Notes under the pieces: model-generated
What the model was told of the DNA's origin: nothing
What the model saw: only the letters and a program-made list of their open reading frames with translations
The model's database searches: none
DNA from: Adiantum capillus-veneris
Lineage: Eukaryota; Streptophyta; Polypodiopsida; Polypodiales; Pteridaceae
Direction of reading: 5' to 3'
Assembly: GCA_014529385.2 (NCBI GenBank)
Contig: CM043947.1
Location: 121,780,891 to 121,844,890, forward strand
Length of the DNA stretch: 64,000 nt
Shown here: positions 25,654 to 37,315 of the stretch, one piece after another
Numbering within the stretch: the first letter of the stretch is position 1
How the letters are laid out: each line of letters begins with the position of its first letter
Position numbers and translations under genes: made by a program

Positions 25654-25665
25654 TGGTATGAGAGC
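25654..25665 (+). promoter_or_regulatory. CRV1 primer-binding site
   Basis: TGGTATGAGAGC lies one base after the LTR. It differs at one base from the initiator-Met match TGGTATCAGAGC. Confidence 0.85.
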
Positions 25666-26070
25666 ATAAGGTTTCTCTTTTCTTGCTCAAGAAGGCAAGT
25701 CCTCAAGCTAGCTATAAATGGTTGGTATTATTAATTGCATGTGAGTAAGTAGAATAGGGATTTTTCAGCCTTGCAGTGTGCCTGCCTTCGTGCAGCTAAT
25801 GGGGCATCACCGTCGAGAGCTATGGTCTTAATAGTAGAGTCCTACGGGGCTTGCCTACGGCTTAACCACAATTGAGCTATAAGAAGCTTGACAGGAGCCA
25901 GTGTTGTTTTGGTGTTTGAATGACCCTCTCTTCTATTCCTTGCAATTAATGGTATTCGAGCCATGGGTACAGTAGCTTGAGTGCTTTTTCTAAAGGGGTA
26001 AAGAGGAGTAGCAACTAGGGCTTGAAGTGCCAAAGTACACCTAAAAAGTTTACACCTAAAAGTTGTTAGA

Positions 26071-26229
26071 ATGGCTAACAATAGTGAAGAGAGTGAAATT
26101 AATGTTGATAGCTTTGATTTTGCTAATGAGCAAGCTACTAATGATGCCCCGATGCTTGTTAACTATCTTATTTCTAGGCTTCAACAATCCATGGGAAATC
26201 CATCTCTCCAAAGTGAAGTGCAACGGTAG
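26071..26229 (+). pseudogene. CRV1 gag N-terminal segment
   Basis: A start at 26071 opens MANNSEESEINVDSFDF and runs 52 codons to TAG at 26227-26229 (after SLQSEVQR). It is about 400 bases downstream of the primer site, as expected for gag. Past the stop, Ser/Arg/Lys-rich coding potential continues, with a one-base shift near 26565, into the main gag frame. The premature stop separates it from the capsid region. Confidence 0.6.
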
Positions 26230-26867
26230 CTCTGTGCTCATGGGATTCTCCAAGCTCACCACCATGACGAGAGAACACCTAGGAAGCCTCCTTGTGAGAC
26301 TTCCAAAAGAGGTCTCTCTCCGATTCAGGAAGAAGAAGAGAATCCATACAAAGAGCCTTTACTTCTTGATGATGCATCTCCTTCCCAAAGGAGAACTCAA
26401 GAGCCTCCACCGAAGGAACGAGAAAGAAGTGAGTCTCCCGTCACCTCGGAGGAGATGGCTCCATGAAGACGGCGGGCTAAACGCTCTCCATCACCACCAA
26501 AGCGGAGAAGACCATCGCATCCTTCTCCACACCATAATTCAAAGAGGGATGATAAAAAGCAAGAGAAGAAAAGGCGAGAAAGAGGACACCCTCTTCTCCA
26601 TCTTCTTCATCCTCTTCCTCTTATGAAAGTGATGGTGAAGACGATGAAGATCAAGACAAGAAAAAGGCGAGAAAGAGGTCACCCTCTTCTCCACCTTCTT
26701 CAAATTCTTCACCTTCTGAAGAAAGTGATGGTGCAACCTTTGAACCATCAAAAATTAGAGGCCATAGGAAATCCTATGCCAAATGGAAGAGGTCGTCCAA
26801 GCTGAAGAAGTTCAAAGAGGGAGGGAAGAGCATCTCTTTCCTTACCTATGATGGCAACTTTGGTGCT

Positions 26868-28163
26868 ATGGACAAAGTCTTGGTCTTTATCCAACAATTT
26901 GATGCGGCGTTTGGAGATGAGGGCTTCACGAAGTCCTCTAGGCTACGCCATGTAGCTATGCACTTTCAAAAGTCCGCCAGGCAATGGTGGTCTAGCCTAC
27001 GAGCCAACGGTGAAGCTCCGCGAACATGGAAAGCTTTAAGAGCTTCCATTATGAAGCAGTTTTTGGCCACCGATTCCAAAGACAAAGTACTCACCGAATG
27101 GCGAAGCTTAAAGCTCTCTCCCTATGAATCCATCCACAAATATGTAGACAAGTTTTGGGACCTACAACTCAAAGCCACTGTCTTCAAAAAGTTGGATTTT
27201 GGAGAGCAAAAGCAACAATTTTGTGCGGGCTTAACCGAAGAAATGGCGGAGTATGTCAACTCCCACAGGCCACGTACCATATCGGCGGTAATACACCATA
27301 CTATGGTGGCCTCTCAAATCAATTTCCAAACGGGGGCTAAAAGAAATAATAAGCCCACGGAAAACAAGGGTTCCAACGAGCCTAAGGGGAAGGGCAATGT
27401 CCAAAATTCTCCTAAGGGCAACTCCAACAAAGCTAAAGAGAAGGGAGTTTACAAAGGTAAAAACAAACTCTCTCCTAAAGAGCTTGAGCGTTATCACAAG
27501 GATAACCGGTGTTTCAAGTGCGGCAAACAAGGGCATGCGTACCGTGCTTGTCCCCAAAAGAACAACCACCAAGATCCTCCTAGAGCTACCTTGGTTGAAA
27601 TCCAAGAGGAGGAGACCCACCAAATTCACCACAAAGGATCTCCTCTATGCCATGCTTGGGGAAAGGTAAGAGAATATGACGCTTTTATTCTCTTTGACCC
27701 TGGTTCTACTCACAATTTTATATCTATAGAGTTGGCCACCAAGCTAGGCATGCAAGCCTATGAGATGGGAGATGTCCTACCCGCAGACAGTGCTTTCAAG
27801 GGGCAAGAAGCTTCAGTCACTCCCTTAATCGGGAAATTGAGGCTTCATTTCCAAAGCTATGTGGACAAAGAGGACTTCTTTATCTCTCCTCTCAAGCATG
27901 AGGATGTAATCCTAGGGGCACCATGGTTTGATCGCGTGGCTGCCAATGTTAAATACCCTGAAAGGAGAATCTCCTTTAAGTTCAGGGAAAAATACATGTA
28001 TATAGATGCTAAGGAAATGGGTAACACTATCCCCATTGTACATACACCAGCTTTCAACAAGTCAATAAAGAGCTCTATTTCTGTGTACATGATTTTTGTT
28101 AAAGATTCTCAAAATGAACCTAATGCTTTAGCAAAAGAAATAAAAGCAACCAAAAGGAATTAG
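26868..28163 (+). CDS. CRV1 gag-protease ORF
   Basis: A 431-codon uninterrupted frame that also stays open upstream, without ATG, to about 26570 through Ser/Lys/Arg-rich repeats. Residues 20-150 form a retrotransposon gag capsid domain (MHFQKSARQWW, WKALRASIMKQF). Residues ~217-230 are a complete CX2CX4HX4C zinc knuckle (CFKCGKQGHAYRAC). The protease active site FDPGSTHNFIS follows near residue 277, with the end-of-domain ILGAPW at about 348. The product would be the structural precursor plus its processing enzyme. The stop is at 28161-28163 and pol overlaps in the -1 frame. The ATG is the first in this open stretch and need not be the true start. Confidence 0.88.
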   Translation: MDKVLVFIQQFDAAFGDEGFTKSSRLRHVAMHFQKSARQWWSSLRANGEAPRTWKALRASIMKQFLATDSKDKVLTEWRSLKLSPYESIHKYVDKFWDLQLKATVFKKLDFGEQKQQFCAGLTEEMAEYVNSHRPRTISAVIHHTMVASQINFQTGAKRNNKPTENKGSNEPKGKGNVQNSPKGNSNKAKEKGVYKGKNKLSPKELERYHKDNRCFKCGKQGHAYRACPQKNNHQDPPRATLVEIQEEETHQIHHKGSPLCHAWGKVREYDAFILFDPGSTHNFISIELATKLGMQAYEMGDVLPADSAFKGQEASVTPLIGKLRLHFQSYVDKEDFFISPLKHEDVILGAPWFDRVAANVKYPERRISFKFREKYMYIDAKEMGNTIPIVHTPAFNKSIKSSISVYMIFVKDSQNEPNALAKEIKATKRN

Positions 28164-30868
28164 AGTTATCCAATTTTCCCTAGGGATTTCAAGATGTTTT
28201 TATTGACGACATCCCTTGTGAGTTACCTCCTAAACGAGGTAATGATGACCATGTAATTGAACTTCTTCCAGAAAGTTCGCCGCCTAACAAACCTCCTTAT
28301 AGAGTTTCTCAAGCTCAACAAGAAGAGATTATGCGGCAAGTGCATGAGTTAGTTGAGAAGGGCATGGTTAGGCCTAGCTCATCTCCATTTTTCTCACTTG
28401 TGCTATTAGTGCAAAACAAAGACGGCACATATCATATGTGTGTTGACTATAGAGTACTAAATAGGATCACTATCAAGAATAATTTTCCCGTTCCACGGGC
28501 AGAAGACCTATTTGATAAGCTACAAGGATCAACCTACTTCAGTAGGATTGACCTAAAAAGTGGCTATCATCAAATAAGGATAGTTGATCAAGACATTGTA
28601 AAGACCGCATTTCGCACCACATTTGGTCTTTACGAATACATTGTCATGCCTTTTGGCTTGACCAATGCACCAGCCACATTCAACCGCTTGATGGAGAAGC
28701 TGTTCCGGCCTCATCGAACCTTCATTGGAGTGTTCTTTGATGATATTATCATCTACTATAATTCATTAGAAGAACACAAGCAACATCTCCAGGTAATATT
28801 TCAGGTTTTAAGAGAGAATAAACTCTATGTTAATCGAAAGAAAAGTGATTTTTTCTTGCAAGAGATTCAGTATTTAGGTCACATTATCTCTTAGGATGGC
28901 ATCCAAATGGATCCATCAAAGTTAGAGGTAATAAAAGGATGGCCTAAACCAAAGAATCTTCATAAACTAAGAAGCTTTATAGGTATGTGTGCATACTATA
29001 GACTCTTCATACAAAAGGTCTCACAAATTGCGGGACCATTACATGACCTAACAAAGAAAAGCGTTAGGTATACATGGTCTGCTAAGGAGAACAATGCTTT
29101 CGAAAAGCTTAAATAAAATCTTATCTCTCAACCCGTGCTTACACTACTGGATCTTTCAAAACCATTTGAGGTCCAATGTGATGCTTGTGGTGATTGCCTT
29201 GGAGCTGTTTTTCTTCAAGAAGGGCATGCCATAGGCTATGAAATTCGGAGGCTCGACCCTGTTGAGCAAGCTCTAGGCATATACGAAAAACAACTCCTTG
29301 CATTTCTACATGCCTTAGACTCATGGAAGCACTATTTATTGGGGACTCCTTTCATTCTGCGAATGGATCACCAAAGTCTTAAGTACTTCATGACGCAGAC
29401 CAAGCTCTCCAACAAACAAATGAGGTGGGAAAATTTCCTTTCCCAATTTCATTATCATATTGCTCACATTGCTGGCAAGTATAATCAACTAGCTGATACA
29501 CTCTCAAGACGGCCAAGAGTGAATGCAGTTTCCATAGCAACTCACAATGATCTATCTTCAATGATAGATGAGTATGCTATTGATCCCGGTCTTAGAGATG
29601 TGATTTCAGCCCTTGCATTAGGGAAGAAAGAAGAACCATTTACTTTACAAGATGGTTACCTTCTCTATAGCAATAGACTATGCATTACTAACTCACTACG
29701 TGAGAAAGTAATGTATGAATCTCATGCTCCTCCTCAGTCTACCCTAAAGGGAATTGAAACATATTTCTATTGGCCTACCATGAAAGTGAACATACAAGAG
29801 TATGTTTCTAAATGTGTGGTATGCCAAAAGACAAAATTTGATAGAGGGAAGCAACCTGGATTGCTTCAACCCTTGCCAATCCCTAATTCACCATGGGAGA
29901 GCATATCCATGGATTTTATCTTTGGATTGCCTAAGTCTATCCATGGGAATACGGGAATATGGACGATAGTAGACAGGTTCCGTAAACAATCTCATTTTAT
30001 ACCTGTCAAAAAAACTATCAAAGCCCATCAAATGGCAACCCTCTTCATTTCACAAATTTTCAAGTAGCATGGCTTGCCAATGTCCATAGTGTTGGATAGA
30101 GATCCTAGAATGACCAGTAATTTCTGGAAGGGTCTCCTTGAGAATTTAGGGACCAGTCTAAACTTCTCTTCGGCCTATCATCCACAAACGGATGGCCAAA
30201 GTGAAATAGCTAACCTAACAATTTTCGATCTACTAAAAGCCTATGTAACGGAAGTAGATCAAAGATCCCAATGGGAGAAGTACTTACCATTAGTGGAGTA
30301 TGCTTACAATAACACTGTACATACTTCCATGGGAAAAGCACCTTTCGAGGTAATTGAGGGAAGATCAAAAAGTCCCTTGCTACTTAAGGTACATGGGAAT
30401 ATCATCACTGCAGATGAGTATAGCCCAGACCTACAAGAATCTTTTCAAAAGATTAAGGATGCTATCTCTATCTCACAGCAAACGCAAAAGGCTTCTGCTG
30501 ACAAGCACAGAAGAGCCCAAGCGTTTAAAGAAAATGATTGGGTCTTATTAAAGTTTCCCAAGGCTCAATTAAGGCACACGACGTGCAAGAATCCTACGGG
30601 ACACCAAAAGTACTATGCTAAACTAGCAAAAAGGTACTATGGTCCCTTCCAGATTCTTAGGCCAATCAATGAGATGGCCTATCAACTCAAGCTGCCCAAT
30701 CATTGGCTCATACACAATGCTTTCCATGTGAGCCTATTAAAGCCTTACAAAGGAGATCCACCTCAAGAACCAACTACTGAAGACCCACCGGAGATCGAGG
30801 ACCAAGAAGAGGTGATGCAACCCGAGTCCAACCCGAGTCCATTCTACGACATGAAGACAAGTTACTAA
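28150..30868 (+). pseudogene. CRV1 pol: RT, RNase H, integrase
   Basis: One frame spans the whole region, broken only by in-frame stops at 28181 (TAG), 28892 (TAG), 29114 (TAA) and 30066 (TAG). RT shows SRIDLKSGYHQIRI, the MPFGLTNAPATFNRLM block and a catalytic FFDD in GVFFDDIIIYY. RNase H starts near 29160 (VQCDACGDCLGAV) and ends at ADTLSRRP. The integrase zinc finger has lost seven residues, including its second His, relative to CRV2 (near 29737). The core has Asp in SMDFIFG, Asp in VLDRDPR and Glu in GQSEIAN. The C-terminal beta domain ends [14 protein letters not shown]. Confidence 0.93.
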
Positions 30869-31006
30869 GAGGCGGTAAGACTATCCGATGATATCTTATT
30901 AAGTTTAATAATTATCCTTTTGAAGATGCTAGATGGATGCAAGGCATACAATTAAAGGACAACCTAAACCTTGTCAATGCTTACAATGCTTCCCAAGAGT
31001 AAGCAA
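30842..31006 (+). pseudogene. CRV1 chromodomain
   Basis: After an 11-bp duplication (CCCGAGTCCAA repeated near 30820-30842) shifts the frame, the sequence encodes ILRHEDKLLRGGKTIR, then a TGA, then YLIKFNNYPFEDARWM and NLVNAY, ending in TAA. This is the chromodomain pattern of chromovirus integrases, which recognise histone marks and steer integration to heterochromatin. The TGA after KTIR is also present in CRV2. The domain cannot be translated as part of integrase in this copy. Confidence 0.75.
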
Positions 31007-31329
31007 ATGTACAAGTGTTAAAAATGAACAAAATTTTTGTCTTATAAGACTCTCTTTTTCTTTATCATGCACAAAAATGAAGTAGTATGCGTGCTTAGAT
31101 CAAGTTTGCAGAGACGACGTCTCCCGAACACCAAGTAGAGCTTGTCACTCTACTATGGAAGATGATAGGACTAATGTGAAGACATGCTTGCGGCAGCCTC
31201 AGGCTCTCAAGCGCCAAATGGACTAGTCATCCATTGTGAAATGATGTCGTAGGGTAACATAGTGATCCTCTACCCGCTAAGAAAAGGACTCATGAATATG
31301 CTTTATCTTCCCTAGCTCATAGACGACCA

Positions 31330-32585
31330 TGGGGGAATTGGATGCTTTGTGTGTGTCAAAAAGGTCTTTACAAATCCCTACTTAGGAGGGGGCGAGCCTT
31401 GCTTGTAGGGGATGAGAGAGAAAGTCACACACACACACACACGCACACACACAAGCTCCCTTTACACAAAGGGAATGAGGGACACATGTCAGCTCCCTAG
31501 CCCAGATGCCCACAAGGTGTACCCAATTCCTATTGGATGGCCTTGGAGGTGGACCAATGAGAATTATGCTAGAGTAAATCTAGTTTAATTAATTTAAAAA
31601 CACTTAATAAAAGAACCAATGAGAATTAAGCCCTCTAGAAGACTATTGGACAGTCTCCCAAGGGGTCCAATGAGCATTCAGCAGCCCAATGGCTTGCCTG
31701 ATTCCTATTCGCCAGGAGGCAAAGGGGTCCAATGAGAGTTTAGTTGAATTATTAAATTACCTAAAACTCTCACAAAAGGGGAAAGGGGGACACATGTCAG
31801 AAGCCTATCACTTATAGTGCTTAATTACCATTGGCTCGGCCTGGGGAGGTCCAATGAGAGTAGAGCATGAGCAAATAGCAAGAGGGGTCGCTCGACCAAG
31901 AGAGAGAGGGGGCTGATTTTTGCAAGGCATTATCATACACACACTCACACAATCTCATGTGTGAAGTAAAGAAGACTCTCTCTCTCTTTCCCAAGCTTTA
32001 ATGGAAAGCTTATCGCCTACTCCAAGCTTGTGAGAAGGGAGGACTACACCAACAACTCTTGGCTTTGTGATGCAAATCCAACCAAGAGCCAAGCTTCAAG
32101 AGGAGATGTACATCTTTCTTGTAAGAATACTCCTTCCTCTCAATCTACTCTCATACCCTGCTAGCTCTCACCATCTTTGAAGGTGTGTGAGGTCTTGGGT
32201 CTGAGACCGGAGATAATTGATGTTGTGTTTGCTAAGTGTTTTGCTTAGTGCATGAAGCTTTCATCTTCATTGCACTAGCTAGTCTTGAAGGAACACAAAG
32301 AATTGTATTGTACAATGTCTCTCTTGATGGGAGAAACCATAATACAAAGCCTTTTGGAGGGGGAACCGGCTCCATGCAAATCCGGTCCTCAACTGTTGTC
32401 AATAGCTTAATTTCTCTCTCTTTTGAAAGTAATGTTCATTCTATCTCACTAGGTGTTATGCTTTTTGTTGCTCTCTCCACCCAAGCACTCTTGTAATTCT
32501 CATTAGGAATCTATTCTAATGAAATGCCCACTATGTTCATGCTAATTTCCGCTACACACAAGTTTTTAGGCCATTAAATGTTACA
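31330..32585 (+). repeat. CRV1 3' LTR, 5'-truncated
   Basis: It starts within the LTR at CCATGGGGGAATTGG. The polypurine tract and first ~290 LTR bases present in CRV2 (61811-62110) are deleted. It also lacks about 70 bases relative to the 5' LTR near 32099. It ends TGTTACA followed by GAGAGAG. Confidence 0.9.
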
Positions 32586-32869
32586 GAGAGAGTGTAGCTG
32601 AGGGAGTGGGGTGGCGATAATGGAGGGGAGAGAGGGAATAATGGAGGAGAAGGAGGGAGTGGTGCCAAGGGGAGGTGCGGCGGCCCATTGTATGCACGCA
32701 AGCAAGGGAGGGGAGGGTGGTTTGGTGACAGCAATAAAAAACTTTTTTTAAAAAAATAACTTTATGTTCCCCAAATGGGGTCGACTCCCGCGGCCTTGGC
32801 TCCGAAGGCCAACGCATGATCAACAGTCTCTGAGTGAGCTTAGAGTGCGGTGCGGCTAACCCCGTGTCA
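32586..32869 (-). repeat. Element A 3' LTR, proximal part
   Basis: Resumes after CRV1. It is collinear with about 47560-47849, sharing TTCCCCAAATGGGGTCGACTC and the boundary phrase CCCC(G/A)TGTCA. In the element's sense the LTR begins TGACACGGGG at 32869. Confidence 0.9.
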
Positions 32870-32883
32870 TTAGCCCTCCCCCT
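32870..32883 (-). promoter_or_regulatory. Element A polypurine tract
   Basis: Minus strand GGGGGAGGGCTAA directly precedes the LTR start TGACACGG. Element C has GGGAGGGCTAA at the same place (54606-54616). Confidence 0.85.
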
Positions 32884-32889
32884 AAAGGT

Positions 32890-34179
32890 TAGGGCACTAA
32901 CTCATTCGTTTGGTCATTGTCATTTGAGGTGGAGTTTGATGGTGTATCCTCATCAAGATTGTCCATAAGTGGAGTTTGATCAAATCGTAGAAAACAAGGT
33001 TTAAGCTGCCATCCATTGACTCTAGTCTTATGAAGCTTACCATCATCTTCCATGAGCTAGTAACTCCCATTGGCATATTTGTTCTTGATGATGAAAGGGC
33101 CTTCCCATCAGAGTAGGAACTTCTTATCTTTGCGTGTGTCGAAGCGATTGTCATAGTGGAGCACCAACATGCCCTTCTTTAAATCTTTGCACCGAAGATG
33201 TTGATTGAAACTAAGCCGTGTGTGTTCTTTCTGTGCCGCATAATGATTGATTACTTCTTCTCTGTCTAGTTTTCGTCATTCCAAGTCAAGGATGTGATCT
33301 CTCAAATGCATGTTGGGTCATTGAAACTGGCTTGCCATCACTTTGAGACTTGCCAGTTGCACCTCAATAGGTAAGATTGCCTCCTTACCAAATACCAAAT
33401 GATATGGGGTGAACCCCAAAGATGTGCAGAATGAGATTCGGTAGGCCAACAAAGCTGGGAGTAGATACTTATCCCAATACCCAGGATGATTGTTAACCTG
33501 CTTGGTGATAATTTTACAAATCATTCCATTCACTTTTTCAACTAGGCCATTACATTGAGGGTAATATGGTGAGGAGTGCCTCCTTGTAATGCCTAGTTTT
33601 TGCATTAACTCTCCTACCAAGTCTGCTCTAAAACCTGGCCCTCTATCAGAGATGATTTCCAATGGTGTGCCAAACCTGTAGCATATGTGCATTTGTGGTC
33701 CTAGTTGTGGTTGTAGCTTCTACCCACCTAGTCATGTAGTCGACTCCCATGATGATATAGAACTTTCCTGAGTTGGCCCTAGGCAATGGTCCTATGGCAT
33801 CTATACCCCATCTTTCAAATGGCCTATATGAAAGGATAGGTGTCTGTGGTTCAGGCATGAGTGACGTGGTGCCGGCCCGTTGACACAACTTACATGTCTT
33901 ACACCAGTGGTGTACATCACGATTGAGGCTAGGCCATACAAAACCAGCCTGCAAGATTTTTCTATTTGTTATATATAGGGCAAAGTGACCGCCACAAACA
34001 CCATCATGACTTACCCCCATAATTTCATTAGAGAGAGGGACCTTCCTAAGTACTTCGTCCTTACCCTTACAATACAAACCATCATTGATAATCCGATACA
34101 TTGTGGCCTTCCTGGTAAGCCATTGCTTCTGCCCTTTTGTTAGATCCGGTGGACATTCCCCTGTTTCCAAGAAATGCAT
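32890..34179 (-). pseudogene. Element A integrase
   Basis: The zinc finger (34179-33646) has HDGVCGGHFA and HHWCKTCKLC, giving the H-H-C-C set. The core has Asp in WGIDAIGPLP, Asp in IISDRGPGF and Glu in CNGLVEKVN. The core changes frame at about 33670. The C-terminal part down to 32890 (RFDTRKDKKF, KTRVNGWQLK) contains stops. Element C has the same arrangement with about two thirds identical residues by eye. The enzyme would insert the cDNA into the genome. Confidence 0.9.
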
Positions 34180-34237
34180 TATGTCGAGTAAGGTGTCACT
34201 ACCTTGAAATAGAGGGAGCTTTAGCTTTATAGCCCCA

Positions 34238-34951
34238 CTACCATTTCCTGCAGTCTTGGCTTGCTAAGGTGTTGGCTACATGGTTTTGAGCCCTTGGGAT
34301 GTGGTGTAGTTGAACTGCTTCAAACTTACCCAACAAAGTGTTTACATAGCTTAAGTGAGTTCTCAAGCTAGGACTCTTACATGCCCATAATCCATTTACT
34401 TGCCTTGCCAAAAGTAGAGCATCCCCAAATACATTAAGGAGCTTTACCCCTTGTGAGATGCACCATTGTAACCCCTTGGTCAGTTCTTCATACTCAGCTT
34501 CATTGTTAGAATTTGATTCTAACAAATGGCCAAGCGAAAATACATTGATACCTTTGTTGTCAAAGACCACTATACCTGCTGTTGCTTTGTCGGATACTCG
34601 CTTGTAGGCTCCATCAAAGTAGAGAGAGTGTGCTCTTTCTACTATTGATGGCTCTAGAAATGGTTCAATTCCCTCCCCCATAGATTGCTTTACCTTTTTC
34701 TCAAAGTTTTGGTAGGTCATGAGTCCCCCCAAGCTTGCCCTTGTCGTGATTTCCACCTGTACCGTGTAGTCAAATTCTTGCAGATGAACTAGCCACTTAG
34801 TAATCCTAGCATAAACATCCATGTGTTGTACCACATAGGGAAACATTTTATCCATGGTTAAGATTACAAATTTCCAAGGCAACAAATATGATCGGAACTT
34901 TGTAGTTGCAAATCTAAGAGCTAGGACTAGGTGTTCCACATGGTGAAACAT
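34238..34951 (-). pseudogene. Element A RNase H tail plus archaeal-type RNase H
   Basis: The first ~75 residues complete the retroviral-type RNase H (LALRFATTKFRSYLLPW, ITKWLVHLQEFDY). After a linker a second RNase H begins: LYFDGAYKRVSDKATAGIV, SNNEAEYEELTKGL and LNVFGDALLLARQVNG. Asp, Glu and Asp stand at the expected catalytic places, and the domain ends RAQNHVANTLAS. This second domain is of the archaeal or plant type seen in Tat-lineage plant elements. The equivalent in element C is in one frame with RT. The 237-codon stretch is open, but it is cut off from RT by a frame change near 34930. Confidence 0.87.
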
Positions 34952-35950
34952 TTCTCTACCACTGTCATCATGAAACTGGAGAAGTAGATTGGCCTCATGA
35001 AAGATGTTGTTGCATCCTTCTGAAGTAGCACAGCCCCCAAGGAGTCATTACCCATGCTTGAGGTGACATAGAAATTTTTGTCCCACTTAGGCGGTGAGAT
35101 AGTTGGTAGGGTGTCTAAGACCTCCTTTACCTTGTTGTAGTGATGCTCGCTGTCCTCGTCCCATGTGAAAGTCGATCGTTGTGTGAGCTGTTGCAGTGGT
35201 AGAACAAGTTGTGATAGTAGGTGTATGAATCTACTCAAGTACCTCACCTTTTGTAGAAAAGAGACTAGTTGACGTGCGGTTGTTGGTGAAGGTAGTGCAA
35301 TGAGTGTGAACACCTTACTTGGATCAGCATTGATACCTTTAGCTGAAATTTCATGGCCTAAAAGAATGACTCTACTTTCCCCAATGTGGCACTTGTCTAC
35401 ATTTAATTGCCCTCCTAGGCTTTGCGGTCTTGCTAAACCCTCAGTCACCTTTTCTAAGTGTGAGATGTAAGGGCTATATATATAAAAGTCATCAGTGAAC
35501 ACTCTTATGGATGTTGCAAAGAACGATTGAAAGACATATGTGACATATCTTTGGAATGTGGTAGGTGCATTTGTGAGACCAAATGGCATAACTCTATAAT
35601 CAAAGCAGCCCCATGGTGTAATTAAAGTGGATTTTAGTTGATCTTTAAAGGCTATGCGTATTTGAAAATAGTCGGAATGCCCGTCACACACTGTGTAGCA
35701 TTCAAAACCAGCTACTTCATTCAGAATTTCATCCAAGAAAGGGAGAGGTAAATGGTCCCTCTTTGTGGCTATTTAGTGGTTTGTAGTCGACGCAGACCCT
35801 CCACTTGCCATTATTCTTAAGTGTCACCACGGGTGACACCCACTCTAAGTTTTTCACAAGATGAAAGAACCCTGCTTCCAGTAGCTTCCTTACCTCGGCA
35901 AGGAGTGCCTTTTCCTGTATGACCCCCAGCCGTCGTAGTTTTTGCATGAC
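34927..35950 (-). pseudogene. Element A reverse transcriptase
   Basis: The N-terminal part (35947-35729) has VQKLRRLGVI-like sequence and WRVCVDYKPLN. The palm (35736-34927, 269 codons) has GCFDYRVMPFGLTNAPTTFQRYV and a catalytic FTDD in IRVFTDDFYIYS, where element C has FIDD. The connection and start of RNase H follow (PKWDKNFYVTSSMGNDSLGAVLLQKD). A frame change lies near 35735. Confidence 0.92.
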
Positions 35951-35966
35951 TAGCTTTACCCTTCCT

Positions 35967-36740
35967 TCAACTTAATGTGATGCTCCACCGTTGTAATACA
36001 TGTGATTCTTTCATAGTGTCAATGAAAAGGTCAAGGAATCCCATCAATGTTTGCAAAACATTATCCTTCTCTTCACTTGTTAATTTCATAGACAACATAC
36101 TCTTCAACCTACCCTCTCCTAGGCCAGGTGATTTATTTTTCTCTCGGTTGCTTTGCCCTTCTTGTGACGGGTCGCCAGTCATGCTTGCCCTTTGTAGATC
36201 CTTCGTGATAATGCCCATCACATCGATGGAATTTTCGCTCTCATCGGTGGAAGTGGTCTCCTCCTCATAAGTGTAAGACTCACTAGTGGTTTCATCTGCT
36301 GATGTCTCTAGGTCCATTTGTTTCTGCTTGCCGGTCCTCATGTCGTAGTAGATTGTTTCCCCCTTCTTACCACTCATGCGTAGAAGACCAGTGCCCTCCT
36401 ATTTTTCCTTCATGGCCTTCCCAATATCAATGGATAGCCCTCCCCCTTAGTTGGCATTACAAAAATATCTACTTCTACCTTAGTATTGAAGTCTTTTACC
36501 TTCACTACACTTACTACACCCGCACATTTTACTTTTGCATTGTTTGCCATCTTTGCCTTGCATGGAGAAGGCCGGTCAACCTCGAGCCCTTGCCAAAGCA
36601 TCATAGCTTCACTCATCACAGAGATTTGTGCGCCGCCATCAATGTAGGTGTTTCCAACCCTCTTACCCTTTATGTTGACGTCGATGAGACTGGAAGGATG
36701 TCATCCATGTTGCATCCCAAAATTGCTCCAGCTACCTTCG
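35967..36740 (-). pseudogene. Element A protease and protease-RT linker
   Basis: The active site region on the minus strand near 36650-36620 reads TYIDGGAQISVMSE, with DGG in place of DSG. It continues as VKCAGVVSVVKVKDF and ends YPLILGRP in a 69-codon frame (36619-36410). The linker (36377-35967) starts SGKKGETIYYDMRTGK and is rich in Glu, Thr and Ser. Element C has the same YIDGGAQI motif, so DGG is a family trait and not decay. Confidence 0.8.
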
Positions 36741-37315
36741 CTTTGGAGGGCCTTGTACTTACCATTTTAGACCATTGCCACCTTACCGTTGGTGCGAGAT
36801 GTAGCAGTTGTGGCCATGTAGTCTTTGGTCCTTTCCCTGCCACATCCAATGTTAGATCATAGGGCCTAGAAATCTTCCCTTACTAAAAGTCAGTGATGCC
36901 TATTTTCCGTCATGGCCTTGAGCTTGCACAATTTTCTCCTCCTAGCTCTCTTTATAGTCATGATTTCAAATGGTTCTACAAAGGTTACCTTCTCCTTACC
37001 CTTGCCTTTCTCCTTCACTCTGGGTGGATCCACTACTATAGCCTTTCCTTTCTCCTCTAAGGTTATGATGTTTACAATGCGATCAGGTGGTGGTGCTAGT
37101 GGAAGAGGTGGAATGGCTGCTTGTGGGGGTGCATGGGGTGGACGTAGAATTTGTGTTGGTGGGGTTGGTGCTCGGGGTGGAGGTGTTCTCTCTCTAGGGG
37201 TTGACAGCTAGTTTCTCCTACCTCATCTATTATAGTGTTGTCGCGGTTTGGGGCATCAATACATACCGTGACCATCTTCTCCATAGTTGTAGCAATGAGA
37301 CTCCCTGTTTTTTCG

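Larger units (their letters stand above)
24077..32585 (+). mobile_element. CRV1: chromovirus-type Ty3/gypsy element nested in element A
   Basis: The 5' LTR (24077-25652), an initiator-Met primer site, gag-PR, pol and a chromodomain are followed by a 3' LTR missing its first ~290 bases. The element sits in the left LTR of A and is flanked by GAGAG on both sides. Sequence right of 32585 resumes the A LTR exactly where 24076 leaves it, as shown by the uninterrupted homologue near 47540-47580. Pol carries in-frame stops plus small indels, so the copy is inactive. Its closest relative in the window is CRV2 at 58172-63442. Confidence 0.92.

Noticed and set aside
26063-26626. 187-codon open frame in the CRV1 gag region
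   Set aside because: It is in a different frame from the gag start at 26071 and from the downstream capsid frame. Its leucine-rich and basic composition is a shadow of the Ser/Arg-rich gag segment.
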